From Sciurus carolinensis (Eukaryota > Chordata > Mammalia > Rodentia > Sciuridae): DNA of 64,000 nt. Positions 46,405 to 57,793 of this stretch are shown here, piece by piece; position 1 is the stretch's first letter, and each line of letters starts with the position of its first letter. The position numbers and the translations under genes were made by a program. The stretch spans positions 110,919,160 to 110,983,159 of the forward strand of contig NC_062219.1 in the NCBI RefSeq assembly GCF_902686445.1. The letters run 5' to 3'. The notes under the pieces are model-generated. The model had not been told where the DNA came from. It saw only the letters and a program-made list of their open reading frames with translations, and did not search any database.

Positions 46405-47620
46405 GGGGGGGTTGTTATGCACATTTTTTTTAATGGTTTGTTCTATTTAGTTATACATGACAGCAGAATGCATTTTGATTTATTCTACACAAATGGGGTA
46501 CAACTTTTCATTTTTCTGGTTGTACATAATGTAGAGACACATCCTTTATGTAATCATACATGTACATAGGGTAATGATAGTCACATTCCACCATTTTTCC
46601 TCCTCCCTGACCCCTTCCCTCCCCTCATTTCCCCAATCCACCATTCCTTCATTCTTCACTTACACCTTACCCTCTCCTCCATTATGTATCAGCATTCACC
46701 TATCAGAGAAAACATTCGGCCTTTGGTTTTTTGGGGATTGGCTTATTTCACTTAGCATGATATTCTCTAACTCCATCCATTTAACCTGCAAATGCCATAA
46801 TTTTATTCTTCTTTATGGCTGAGTAATATTCCATTGTGTATATATATCACAGTTTCTTTATCCATTCATCTATTGAAGGGCATAGGTTGGTTCCACAATC
46901 TAGCTATTGTGAATTGAGCTGCTATAAACATTGATGTGGCTGCATCACTGTTGTATGCCAATTACAAATTCTTTGGGTATAAACCAAGGAGTGGGTCCTT
47001 GATCCACTTTGAGTTGAGTTTTTTGCAGGGTGAGAGACGGGCTTTAATTTCATTTTCCTGCATATGAATTTCCAGTTTTCCCAGCATCATTTGTTGAAGA
47101 TACTATCTTTTTTCCATTGTATGTTTTTGGCACCTTTGTCTAGTATGAGATAATTGTATTTATGTGGATTTGTCTCTGTGTCTTCTATTCTATACCATTG
47201 GTCTACCTTCTTATTTTGGTGCCAATACCATACCATTTTTGTTACTATGGCTCTGTAGTATAAAATCTGGTATTGTGATACCTCCTGCTTCACTCTTCGT
47301 GCTAAGGACTGCTTTGGCTATTCTGGGTCTCTTATTCTTCCAAATGAATTTCATGATTGCTTTCTCTATTTCTATGAGGTACATAATTGGATTTTTAATT
47401 GGCTTGCACTGAATCTGTATAGTGCTTTTGGTAGTATGGCCATTTTGACAACATTAATTCTGCCTATCCAAAAGCATGGGAAATCTTTGCAACTTCTAAG
47501 GTTTACTTTAATTTCTTTAGTGTTCTGTAGTTCTCATTGTAGAGATCTTTGACCTCTTTTGTTAGATTGATTCCTAAGTATTTTAATTTTTTGAAGCTAT
47601 TGTAGCTATTTCTAAAAGAT
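46405..47620 (-). mobile_element. Sciurid L1 3' part, 5'-truncated and internally deleted
   Basis: Reverse 3' UTR (46430-46800: 'agttatacatgacagcagaa', 'tagggtaatgatagtcacat') followed by ORF2 C-terminus. At about 46995 it jumps from 'accaaggagtgggtcc' to 'ttgatccactttgagttg'. Compared with the copy at 62326-64000, about 640 bp is missing there. It ends near 47620. Frames 46360-47412 are antisense. Confidence 0.88.
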
Positions 47621-48419
47621 GCCATGTAACAAAGAAAACACAACGTTTCAAAGCAGGACTTGGAATACCTCTTATGTAAAAGTATGATTTGATACTTCAT
47701 CTGCTTTAGGGACTGAACTAATTCAATCCTAATTCTGGAAGTTGAAACAGAATTTTACTTAATATAAGGAGTATCTCTCCAAGAGGCAGAGGGACAGGCC
47801 TCGTTATTGTGGATTATAGGGTCTTTAGGAAGTTTTAAATAATACAGATAATTATGCGTGACATATTTAATGCACTTAATCAGTGTTTGTAAAGGAATAC
47901 ATTTGGTAAAGGTGTGTGTGTGTGTGTGTAAGATTGGTTTTGAGAAAGCAGATATTAAGATAACAATTAGTGATTTTCAGTAAAAGATAGCACAGGTGTT
48001 CATTGTTCTCTTCATTATATTTTTCTGTAGGTTAGGACTTTTTCAGAATAAAAGGCTGACAGGTTTGTGAAAACAGACTTTTTAAATTACTCTGTCAAAA
48101 ATATTGAGACCATCATTTGAGTAGCTGAAATAAAAGGAAAAAAATGGATTTATTACAAGAGAAGAATACTGGTGAGGCAGTTTTGGTGACAAAGTATAGT
48201 GTTCTGGAATTGATAGTGTTCTGGAATTAACATCCTCTGTAGAAAAGAAGTTGTGAGAGGAAACTCTTGTTGATTGACACCCAGGGCATGTTTACTGGAA
48301 GGGATCTATTCCTGATTGACTCTGACAGAGGAACTACCATTGCTTGCTGACCCCTTGAGGAGCATTAAAACTGGTTCTAGTGACTGCTTGAAGTTCTTTA
48401 AGTCATTTTTTTCTCTTTC
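47621..48419. other. Intronic stretch, nothing recognised
   Basis: A (gt)n run of about 18 bases lies at 47911-47928. No exon or family recognised. Confidence 0.5.
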
Positions 48420-48644
48420 TCTTTTTTTTTTTTTTTCCTTCTTTTTTGTTACTAGGAATTGAATCCCAGGAATGCTTTACCACTGAGCTACATTCCTATT
48501 TCTTTTTATTTTTTATTTTGAAATAGGGTCTTGCTGAATTGTTCAAGACCTTGCCAAGTTGCTGAGGCTGGCTTCAAACTTGTCATCTTCCCACCTTGGC
48601 CTCCTGAGTGACTGGGATTATATGCATGTGCCACTGTGCCTGGC
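48420..48644 (-). mobile_element. B1-dID SINE
   Basis: T-run, reverse ID-like box ('gttactaggaattgaatccc' ... 'gagctacattcc'), reverse B1 ('cttgctgaattgttcaagac' ... 'gccactgtgcctggca'). Confidence 0.9.
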
Positions 48645-49258
48645 AGTGGACTTTTGCTGGTGGAAGTTTCTTCAACAGGGGGGTCACTTAAAGCTTAGTT
48701 CCTCCACATGGGGACAAGGAAAACAACAGTTTGCTCTGTTGATTTGCTCTGTTTATTTGACTCTGTCTGCTTTTCCTCTGTTCTCCAGAGCTAAAGCACC
48801 TGACTTTAAGTCAGTTTTTTCTAAGTTGATTTTTCAGTGCTATATAACTACTAAGTGGGCTTAAAAAGTGATTACCTATACAGTAAAATAGATTGAAAAC
48901 CAAGATTCTTTCCTGAAGAGCCTCTCAGGCATCTCATATGGTAACATGTATTCCAGATCTAAAGAATAATAAAATATGATGCATTCTCAAACTCATTTAA
49001 TTACAGAAGGTAATTTTCCCAGGACTCCATTAATCTGAGAAGTGCTGCTACAGTATTTCACACTTAAATCCATTTTGTATGGTTAATTTTCTAAAGATCT
49101 GATATTGGAAAATTCTATCTCAATGTAAACTGAGTATAGCATGTAATTATTTTTCTTAATATTGCTTAATATTGCTGATGCTCCTAACTTTCTTGAGCCT
49201 TTCCAGTTTCCACTTTATGTAATATGAGTCAAAATAACCTTTATGCTTGTTTTGCAGG
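48645..49258. other. Intronic stretch, nothing recognised
   Basis: The 101-codon frame 48559-48864 starts inside the SINE and is not supported. Confidence 0.5.
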
Positions 49259-49353
49259 ACTTTTTTTTTTTTGTTTATGGTTCTAGTGATTGAAACCAAA
49301 GGCCTCATGTATGCTAAGCCCAAGCTTTACCACTGATGTATACCACCAAACCT
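49259..49353 (-). mobile_element. ID SINE (diverged)
   Basis: T-run then 'ttctagtgattgaaaccaaa', 'ggcctcatgtatgctaagcc' and 'ttaccactgatgtataccac', a decayed reverse ID body. Confidence 0.7.
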
Positions 49354-49415
49354 ACAGTGTGTTTTAAGTAACAATGAGAAAAGTTCTCAATGAATGTAGG
49401 ATGTTATTGTTTTTA

Positions 49416-49605
49416 TAGTTGACTTTTTGGGAGTGGGTGCTGAACCTAGGGGCCCTTTACCACTAACCTAAATCCCCAGTCCTTTCTATTTTTTATTTTG
49501 AGGCAGGGTCTCCATAAGTTGCTGAGGCTTGTCTACAACTTCCTGTTCTCCTGCTTCCACTTCCAAGTTGCTGGGATTACAGGCATGCTACCCCTGAGCC
49601 TGGCT
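49416..49605 (-). mobile_element. B1-dID SINE
   Basis: Reverse ID-like half ('gggtgctgaacctaggggcc' ... 'aaatccccagtcc') then reverse B1 ('gaggcagggtctccataag' ... 'cccctgagcctggct'). Confidence 0.87.
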
Positions 49606-49638
49606 ATGGTTGATCTATTTTGAAAGTTGTAAGAAGTT

Positions 49639-49640
<2 letters not shown>

Positions 49641-49670
<30 letters not shown>
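49641..49670. repeat. Poly(T) tract
   Basis: A T-run of about 29 bases not attached to a recognisable SINE body; it may be the remnant tail of a lost or truncated copy. Confidence 0.85.
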
Positions 49671-49674
<4 letters not shown>

Positions 49675-49934
49675 TATTTTCTGCAAAAGTAAGATAGTAA
49701 AAGTTTTGGGGGCCTGTGGAATGAAAGAACTCTCTTGAAACTATTGTTTATTTTTGAGAAAAATAATTGTTATACAAAGTAATTGAACCAGGCATCCCAT
49801 ATAACAATTTATTAATCTTAATGTTTGGTAAATGATCATATAAGACCAGTTTTGCTAATTTGTTACAGTTTTTACTTGTTTAGTATGATATTGTACTGAA
49901 GAGTTCTGAATGAGTTAAAAATTTGTAGCTTTTG

Positions 49935-50040
49935 CCTCTAACTGAATTTGTGACTTTGAGTGGTTACTTAACTTTTTGGACCTGTTTTTTATCTGTGTAA
50001 AACAAAATGAATGGACTGACTGTTGGGTCCTTCCTTGACC
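49935..50040 (+). repeat. MIR fragment
   Basis: 'tgactttgagtggttactta', 'ggacctgttttttatctgtg' and 'taaaacaaaatgaatgg' match the MIR order. Confidence 0.65.
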
Positions 50041-50399
50041 ACATTCAGTGATTATGGTACTCATTCATTATCTTTCCTATTCCTCAAACAGTATTTATAA
50101 GCATTATCTTTATATTGTATTGAAGTTTGAAGATGGGAATATTGGCTTCTTAGAAATATAGGATACATGAGAAAAATTATCTTACATATTATAGAATAAT
50201 ATGGATATCTTGCTATGTTTATAAATTTCCTTAGATGGACATTTTCCTGCTTTGTGTTCTGATAATTCTGTATGAGCTTTTATAAATTGGTTTTTATGAA
50301 ATATTATTTATATTTCTTTTCTGTTTCTTGAAAACTATTTCCCACATCAAAAATTAATAAATACCCTTTTTAATATTTCACCTATTCCCCATCTCAAAT

Positions 50400-50606
50400 T
50401 TCCTATCTCCTATTCTAATAGTTCTATACTGCCTTATTTTCTGTCATCTTTTTTAGTGTACAGATTATATAGTAATTTATTATGTATACTGTTTTTTATG
50501 TCCTTCCTTTATAGAAATGTAAAGTTTACTGTGTTTTTGCTATTTTGTTTGCTGATGTATCCTAAGTAACTAGAGCAGTAGTGGGTACAACTAGACATTC
50601 AATAAA
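50400..50606 (+). repeat. L2 LINE 3' end
   Basis: 'gaaatgtaaagtttactgtg', 'gatgtatcctaagtaactag' and 'agacattcaataaaat' show a decayed L2 3' UTR and terminus. Confidence 0.6.
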
Positions 50607-50804
50607 ATTTTTTTTGGGGGGCGGTACCAGGGATTGAACCCAGGGGTGCTTAACCACTGAGCTACATCCCATCCCTTTAAAAATTTTTTTTTTTAGTTTG
50701 AGAGTGAGTCTCACTAAGTTGCTGAGGCTAGTTTTGAATTTGCTGTCCTCCTGCCTCAGCCTCCTAAGTCCCTGGGATGATAGGTATGCCCCATTGCACC
50801 AGGC
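50607..50804 (-). mobile_element. B1-dID SINE
   Basis: Reverse ID-like half ('ggtaccagggattgaaccca' ... 'gctacatcccatcccttt') then reverse B1 ('gagtctcactaagttgctga' ... 'ttgcaccaggcc'). Confidence 0.92.
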
Positions 50805-52532
50805 CAGGACACTAAAAAAATATTGATCTAGTGATTAATACCTGTAGATGACTTGTGTTGACTTTTTCAAAATGTTTCCCTGTTACCTTTTGTTCTATTT
50901 AAAAAAAATTCTATATATATACTAGTATGTCTATACTTTTCCATATCAGTGTTATTTAAATAAATATATTTTACATTGCTTTAGATAGTTATTCTTATTT
51001 TATGGAATGTAATAAGATTCTAAAAATATTCTCAGTTAATACATATCAGAAACGGGGAATTGATTGTTCAGGAGTCAAGCAAGTAAATGATAAAAATATA
51101 TTGCTAGGAAATCTCTTGTCTTAGATGTTTATATTATACTTAGATTTACCTATAACTTTGGTTTCCTCAAAGCTACTATAAATTGAATTAATTTCTTCCC
51201 TTGAGAAAGGAAGATTAGAGGTATATCGAAGAATAAGGATAGTTGGCATATGTTTGTTTCTAATTGCTGTAAATGACTGATCATGACCAAACTTCTGCAC
51301 TCCCTCACTCCCTTGGACAGTGGGCAGATCAGTCTCAACCAATAATGGACAAAATTGATGCACGCAGTAGGATGTCTTCATGTGCATGTGCAGTCTAGTG
51401 CTAGGTAACTGCTGATGAGAGTTCATGTTTGGGCTGTAGCTTGTTTTTCACTCTAATTCCAGTTAGGCGAAATTTGTGGGTACTATAATAATATCTAGTC
51501 TATAAAAGTGTAATCAAGTAAATGCTTTGAAGGGAAAAAGGAAACTTTATTTTGGGGAAGGAAAATCATCCAGGGTCTTCTTACAAGCAGTAGTCATACA
51601 GTGTTCATTCCAAAATATTGTCAGTTACCTGGGGGTAGGAAAACATCCAGAAAACCAGAGCTAATAAAAAAAGAAAAAAAAAAAAAAAAAAAAAAAAAAA
51701 GAAAGAAAGAAAAGTAACTAGCTCCCAAGACCACAGCAATTACTTAACCACAGCATCCAGAATAATTTAACCACATTAGTGTTTGTAGGCAGTGGAAGTA
51801 TTGAAAGCAGCTCAGCATCCAGAAGAAGTACACATGTTGTTGAAGAAATATCTATTTGTGTATTGTTTTATATTTGGTTTCTGTATACTTCAGTCATAGA
51901 TCTGCTATGAACCTTCTGTTCTTGGTAAATGACACAGATTATTAATAAACTTAACCACTTTCTTTTTCAGAAGGTCTTTAATTAAAACTTAATATGTACT
52001 TTTCTTCTGTTCCTTATCAGAGCTTAAATATTTTAAAACAAGTCACTTTAGATTCAAAACTGAATTCATCTATTAAATGTACTGAGGAAAAAAAACTGTA
52101 AAATGCTATGATAATATTCTCAGGCTTTTGTAAAAATGGATTGTGTCTTGGAAATTATTTCTACATAAAACACCAAGAATAAATTATAGGCCTTTCTCCT
52201 CTCTTCCTGTTTTTATTCACTTATTTTGTTGTTTCCTGTTTTTTTTTTTTTTTAAGAAACTAGTCCTTTTTATTGATGTAATCAATAGAACATTTCCTGT
52301 TTTTTAAATTTTTTTCTCTCAATTTCATGATTGTTGACCAATTTATTCTGCATGATTTTCTTATAATAGTGTCACCTCATTCTTGAAGACATAGATTTTA
52401 GGATTTAAGGATTGTCGTTGCTTTTATAAGCTAATATCAAGTATTGGAAATGGCTTTTCTAAAGTTACCCAATCCTCTCTTTATTGTTGAGGAACTCAGA
52501 TACTGAGAGTGGTCACTTGTCAGTAACAGTAG
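50805..52532. other. Intronic stretch, mostly unrecognised
   Basis: Holds an A-rich tract at 51667-51714 (a run of about 32 A then gaaagaaagaaa). It could be the tail of a plus-strand retrocopy whose body I cannot identify. The 101-codon minus frame at 51121-51426 has no recognised homologue. Confidence 0.5.
51667..51714. repeat. Poly(A)/(GAAA)n tract
   Basis: Preceded by 'agctaataaaaaaag', so it may be a retroposon tail. Confidence 0.85.
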
Positions 52533-52730
52533 TAGCACATTGTGAACCTGTGGTGACTAGAAAGAATTTATCTAACTTATAGGATATTTGTTGTTTTTAT
52601 CATAACTTCTTTACCTTCCTTTATAGATGGTGGTTGGAATGTAGTGTAAAGCAGATCTGCTATTGAAACATCCAAGAATCAAATAGAAAAGAAAGAACAA
52701 AGAGATGTTGCTGTAATAATGTATGCTGCT
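52533..52730. repeat. 198-bp direct duplication, copy 1
   Basis: Identical to 53538-53735 except A at 52638 versus G at 53643. It starts 'tagcacattgtgaacctgtg' and ends 'ataatgtatgctgct'. No known repeat family recognised and no target-site duplication. The copies are 1005 bp apart in the same orientation. See findings. Confidence 0.95.
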
Positions 52731-53537
52731 TCTTGGTTGCTTACCTCTGGGTACAAACACGCATATGGTTAAGTTATTCTGGATCTACTACTATTTCCCA
52801 TCCTTGTGTTTAATTGAAGATTACATTCTTGCAATCTTCTTAGTTGGATACTGGCCATGTGAAGTACATGAGTTTTTCTGGGCTCACCCCTCTGGCCAGT
52901 CTTTTATGTGGGTGCTGCTTCTTTCTCTGAGTTAAAGTAGTAACAACAGTCATCTGTCAGCTGGATATCCACTCCTCATGCATTGAATTTCATGTACTTC
53001 ATCCTGAACCTCAGTGCATGGAAAGAAATTATCTCTAGATGAAAGAGTATGTGCCCCATGTGCTACGTGTTTCTCTAATTTTTGGACCTTAGAACTGGAA
53101 TGATAAGGGTAATTGTTTGAAAGCAAATATACAAGTTTCATTTATTATTCATTTTCCCCTATTTAAAAAAAAAAAGAAATCATTTTCTGTCTTGTCTTAG
53201 TTTTGTATAATGAATATCATGACCTATTTGCATGAATTAGGTTTATCTGTTTGGTAGAGAATAATTTGGAAAACCCCTCATCCCTAGACAAACTGAAAAA
53301 GGTTAACCATGGTAGTAACCCTATATATATACATATTTTATGGAGAGCAAAAATATTTTCTCACATCAATAAACAAAATACTTACTTTAAAAATACGTAA
53401 AAATTTTTTAACCTCCTTTGATATTTGTTTGTTTCATGTTATGCTTTTATACCAACATTGTAGGTGTTTGTATAACAAATAATCATATACATATTGCATG
53501 TATTTGCTTGAAGTATTTTTTTTTTCCCTTTTAGTTT
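52731..53537. other. Spacer between the 198-bp copies, nothing recognised
   Basis: 807 bp of apparently unique sequence with a short A-run at 53165-53177. It ends with a T/C-rich stretch (53516-53530) directly before copy 2. Confidence 0.6.
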
Positions 53538-53735
53538 TAGCACATTGTGAACCTGTGGTGACTAGAAAGAATTTATCTAACTTATAGGATATTTGTTGTT
53601 TTTATCATAACTTCTTTACCTTCCTTTATAGATGGTGGTTGGGATGTAGTGTAAAGCAGATCTGCTATTGAAACATCCAAGAATCAAATAGAAAAGAAAG
53701 AACAAAGAGATGTTGCTGTAATAATGTATGCTGCT
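53538..53735. repeat. 198-bp direct duplication, copy 2
   Basis: Second copy of 52533-52730. Flanking sequence on both sides differs from that of copy 1 ('ggagtttggag' after copy 2, 'tcttggttgc' after copy 1). Confidence 0.95.
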
Positions 53736-53868
53736 GGAGTTTGGAGTTGATTTCCTTTCACAGCTGGGATAAGTGAATGTGAGGAGGATGCATTTGCATT
53801 TATGAATACATCATCAGATACATACATTTACATAGGATCTAGAAATCAGCAAAGATTTTTTGGCAAAG

Positions 53869-54081
53869 GCCGGGTGCAGTGGCACATGCCTATAATCCTA
53901 GCGGCTCAGGAGGCTGAGGCAGGAGGATTGAGAATTGAAAGACAGCCTCAGCAAAAGCGAGGTTCTAAGCAACTCCATGAGACCCTGTCTCTAAATATAA
54001 TACAAAATAGAGCTGGGGATGTGACTCAGTGGTGGAGTGCCCTTGAGTTCAATCTCTAGGACCCCCCCCCCCCAAAAAAAA
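53869..54081 (+). mobile_element. B1-dID SINE, complete
   Basis: 'gccgggtgcagtggcacatg' starts B1. The ID-like half reads 'agctggggatgtgactcagt' and 'gagtgcccttgagttcaatc', then a C-run and A-tail. Flanks aaagattttttggcaaag (53851-53868) and aaagattttggcaaag (54082-54097) are a target-site duplication. Confidence 0.96.
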
Positions 54082-54126
54082 AAAGATTTTGGCAAAGGAA
54101 ATGATACTTTAGAATTTAGAGAGAGA

Positions 54127-54358
54127 GCCCGGCATGGTGGCACAGACCTGTAATCCTAGTGACTTGGGAGACTGAGGTTGTGTGATCGCAGGTTTGAGGC
54201 CAGCATCAGCAACCTAGACCCTAAGCAATGCAGCCAGACCCTGTCTCAAAATAAAATACACAAAAGGGTTGGGGATGTGACTCAGTGGTCAAGTGCCCCT
54301 GGATTCAATCCCTGGTACCAAAAACCACACCAAAAACCACACCAAAAAAAAAAAAAAA
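54127..54358 (+). mobile_element. B1-dID SINE, complete
   Basis: 'gcccggcatggtggcacaga' to 'gaccctgtctcaaaataaa' is B1, then 'gttggggatgtgactcagtg' and 'caatccctggtacc' and an A-rich tail with accaaaaacc units. It sits 45 bp after the previous copy in the same orientation. Confidence 0.94.
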
Positions 54359-55678
54359 TCCCCCCTCTCCAAAAAATAAAAAGAGTAAAAGACTAATGCC
54401 ATATTTGGGAAGCAACTTCGCAAAAATAACTAACCAAAGATGACAAATAGGGGCTCAATAAAGTAAGATAGTACATAACTTGCTCCTTTGTTTTTAAACC
54501 TATCCTTCTTATATCTTTTTTTAATCTCTTTTGAAAAAGTGGTGTGAGAAACTACTGAAATGGGACTGTTATTTTGTTGAGAACACAATGCTATTTATTT
54601 ATAAAAAATGGTTTATTATGTTTTGGAAATGTCTCTGTAACTAGGTCATTTTTTCATTTTTTATGGGCATTTTCTATCCGCATTTTTTTCTTATTAGATG
54701 TTTGTTTAAAGAATCTCCCACAATTTTAGACTTTAGTGGGATATGCATAACAAAAATATAAAAAGAGTTGATCATAAATCCTGTAGGCTTTTTGAAACAA
54801 TGTTCCATGGTTTTCTTTACTGTATATCTTCCTGTAGTGGAACTTTACCACAAGAATGGTCTTAGTTCATACTTTGATTATGTATTGAAAAGGAAATTTT
54901 AGAGCTAACTACCTTAGTGCTCATTGAGACCATTGATTCTGGGATTGAATAAAACCAGTCTTGTTTGTGGGAGAGCAGAATTGTCTTTACCATGTCCTTT
55001 ATTAAGTAGAATTGTTCTGGACTACTTGTAATCGTGGCTATCAGACTCACAGTCCTTCCTGAAATGGAATGTTATTTGTTGCTTCAGGAAACCAAGGAGT
55101 GGCAGCCTTTTCAGGAAAATTGCTGAAAGACCTTCAGAGGAGACTGGTCTAACATATGGGTGTTGCTATAGGCATCGAGGCAACACAATTGAAAGAAATG
55201 ATATTAGATTCTGTTGATAGGGACTAGATATCAGTGAACACGAAGCAGGTCTTCAAAGGGAAACATAGTTAAAAGAGTTCTCTGAGTATCAATTACTTAA
55301 CTCTAAGTGGCTTACAAATATTTTATAATTTGGATTTTCTCTTTAACTGACTTACAAATATTACTTATGTTACAGAGCAAAAAGGAAGTATCTAGGCCTT
55401 TGTATAGTGATTTCATTTTTATATCTTCCAGACGACCCAAACAGTATTTTACTTTGTCTCTGTATAGGAGGGTGGAAAGTGGGGTATGTGGTAGAAGTAG
55501 TGTGAGAAAAATTGAGAGAGGATAGCTGAAGTACCAAGTCTTGAAAAATTAATAAATTCATTAAATCACATTATCTGATTTTAGATTTAGTTATGTGATA
55601 GCTCATTTTAGGTTCTTACATGTATGCCAGTAAAAAATTGGTAGAAATGTCTTAACTCTTCTACAAATTTAAGTTTGT
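54359..55678. other. Intronic stretch, nothing recognised
   Basis: No exon or family seen. The short frames have no splice context. Confidence 0.5.
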
Positions 55679-55695
55679 CAGTTTATCAAACTTTT

Positions 55696-55827
55696 TTTAA
55701 AAAATATTTTTTAGATTTTGATGAACCTTTATTTTTATTCATTTATTTATATGTGACACTAAAAATTGAACCTAGGCCCTCACACATGCCAGGCAAGTGC
55801 TCTACCACTGAGCCACAACCTCAGACC
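55696..55827 (-). mobile_element. ID-type SINE with extension
   Basis: Reverse unit ('tagattttgatgaaccttta' ... 'gtgctctaccactgagccac'). Flanks at 55679-55695 and 55828-55844 (cagtttatcaaactttt / cagtttgtcaaattttt) are a target-site duplication with 2 of 17 changes. Confidence 0.88.
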
Positions 55828-55929
55828 CAGTTTGTCAAATTTTTATGAGATAAAACTTGACAATTATTTGTATATTTTATTGATAAAGTTTATTGGGCCT
55901 ATGAATTGAATTTGTATGACTTTGTATTT

Positions 55930-56109
55930 CTTTTTGTTGTTCGTTTTGTTTTTTTGCTCTACTGGGTATTGAATTCAGGTATGCTCTAACACTGAGATAC
56001 CTGCCCAGCCATTTTTCTTTTTTGTTTTGAGACAGGATCTTGCTATGTCATCCAAGCTGACCTCAAACTTGTGATCATCCTGTCTCAGCCTTTTGAGTTG
56101 CTGGGAATG
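55930..56109 (-). mobile_element. B1-dID SINE (B1 part truncated)
   Basis: Reverse ID-like half ('gctctactgggtattgaatt' ... 'gagatacctgcccagcc') then reverse B1 to 'tttgagttgctgggaatg'; the left end of B1 is missing. Confidence 0.85.
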
Positions 56110-56799
56110 TTGTACTTTTTCAGTGATATTTCAAGTACCTTAAAATAATGGGAGGAAAACATACTTTAGATAGTTCAGAGAATTAAATAATGTATCATTG
56201 AACGCAAGAGAATAGTTTTGGAGTTTACTTTCCACTGTGGACTTATTTTCTTTCTATTCTGTTGGTTCTTCTTGTGCCAGTAATACACTATTTTAAATCA
56301 TGGAGCTTTATAATGAGACTCGTAGAAAACATTCTCTCACTTTGTACTTCAGAAATATTTTAGCTCTTTCTGACTTTTTGGTGTTTCATGCAAAGTTTAG
56401 ACCCATGTATACTTATTTTGATTGCATTTTCTACTTTTGATGTTGATAACTTTTTAATCTTAGAGCTATAAAATTTATTAGTTTGTTTTTAAATAGTCTT
56501 GATTATTTATAGTTTTCTATAATAATCAGATTGTGAATAAAGACAGTTTATTTTTTATTTTCCAGTGCATATGTAATTTAACTCTGATCTTGTTGTTCTG
56601 ACTATAATTTTACATACTATATTTATCAAAAGTGATGATAGTAGGTACCCTTGTATTAGTCTATATTGTAAAGTATAGGAACACTTCTGAATATGTTTCC
56701 TATAGGATTTTGTTAGACTCCTTTCATTAGATTTGAGCAAGTAAGTGCCTTTTAGTTCTACCTTGCTAATAGTTTTGGTCATGAGTGATTGCTAAATTT

Positions 56800-56802
<3 letters not shown>

Positions 56803-56842
<40 letters not shown>
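56803..56842. repeat. (CA)n microsatellite
   Basis: About 40 bp of uninterrupted ca units, at the tail of the adjoining SINE. Confidence 0.97.
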
Positions 56843-56848
<6 letters not shown>

Positions 56849-56952
56849 TTTAGTTTGTCAGTGGACCTTTATTTTTTTATATGCAGTGCTAAGAATCAAA
56901 CTCTCACACATGCTAGGCAAGCGCTCCTACCACTGAGCTACAACCCCAACCC
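56843..56952 (-). mobile_element. ID-type SINE with (CA)n tail
   Basis: 'tttagtttgtcagtggacct' then reverse ID body ('gtgctaagaatcaaactctc' ... 'gagctacaaccccaacc'). ttgctaaattt occurs at 56789-56799 and 56957-56967, a perfect 11-bp target duplication enclosing both the SINE and the microsatellite. Confidence 0.9.
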
Positions 56953-57008
56953 ATGGTTGCTAAATTTTGTTCAGTGATTTTCTTGCATCTATTGAGATGA
57001 TCATATAG

Positions 57009-57215
57009 TTTTTTTCTCTGTTTTCTTTTTTTGTTTTGTTTTGGTTTTGGTACCAGGGATTTAGCCCAGGGGTGCTTTACCACTGAGCCACAACTCTGGT
57101 CCTTTTTATGTTTTATTTTGAGACAGGGTCTTGCTAAATTGCTGAGAACTCACAATCCTCCTGGCTCAGCGTCCCAAGTCACTGGGATTACACTTATGCA
57201 ACACCATACCTGGCC
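57009..57215 (-). mobile_element. B1-dID SINE
   Basis: T-rich tail, reverse ID-like half ('ggtaccagggatttagccca' ... 'gagccacaactctgg'), reverse B1 ('gagacagggtcttgctaaat' ... 'caccatacctggcc'). Confidence 0.92.
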
Positions 57216-57283
57216 TCTTTTTCATTTTTTTAGAGTGTAGTTTTATTAATAGGTTTATTTGATGTTGAGCTCCTACTCTCCTA

Positions 57284-57793
57284 TTTGTCAGGTTTCTCCA
57301 GAGAACCAGGTCTACTACACACACACACAAACACACACACACAGAGTTTATTATAACGTATTGCCTCATGCAAATCTCTTGGGTGAGACGTTCCAAGTTT
57401 TGCCATCAGTACCACTGGCAACTCAAAAGAGCCTGCGGTATATAGTTCAACTTCTACTCCAAAGACCTAAGAAGCAGAATAGTTGAGAATATAAGCTCCA
57501 GTTTTAGTTTAAGTCTGAATCCTCACGATAAGAAAAGACCACTATCCCTGCTTGGAGACAATTAGGAAGACGGAGTGAATTTTCCCTTACTCAGCCTTTT
57601 GGTTTATTCTGGTCTGCAGTGGATTGGTTGAGGCCAATTCTCACAGGAAAGGGCACTTTGGTTGAAACAATCTACAGATACAAATGCTAATCTCATAAAG
57701 AAACACTCTCACCAAACATACATAGAATAACATTTAACGAAACATCTGGACATCCTGTGACCTAGTCTGATTGACACATAAAATTAATCATCA
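57284..57793 (-). repeat. ERVL/MaLR-type solo LTR
   Basis: Reverse LTR order: 'ttgtcaggtttctccagaga', an (ac)n block, 'ttattataacgtattgcctc', 'ggtttattctggtctgcagt', 'gctaatctcataaagaaaca', ending 'ttgacacataaaattaatca'. Splits the old L1 around it. Non-coding; family name not certain. Confidence 0.7.
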
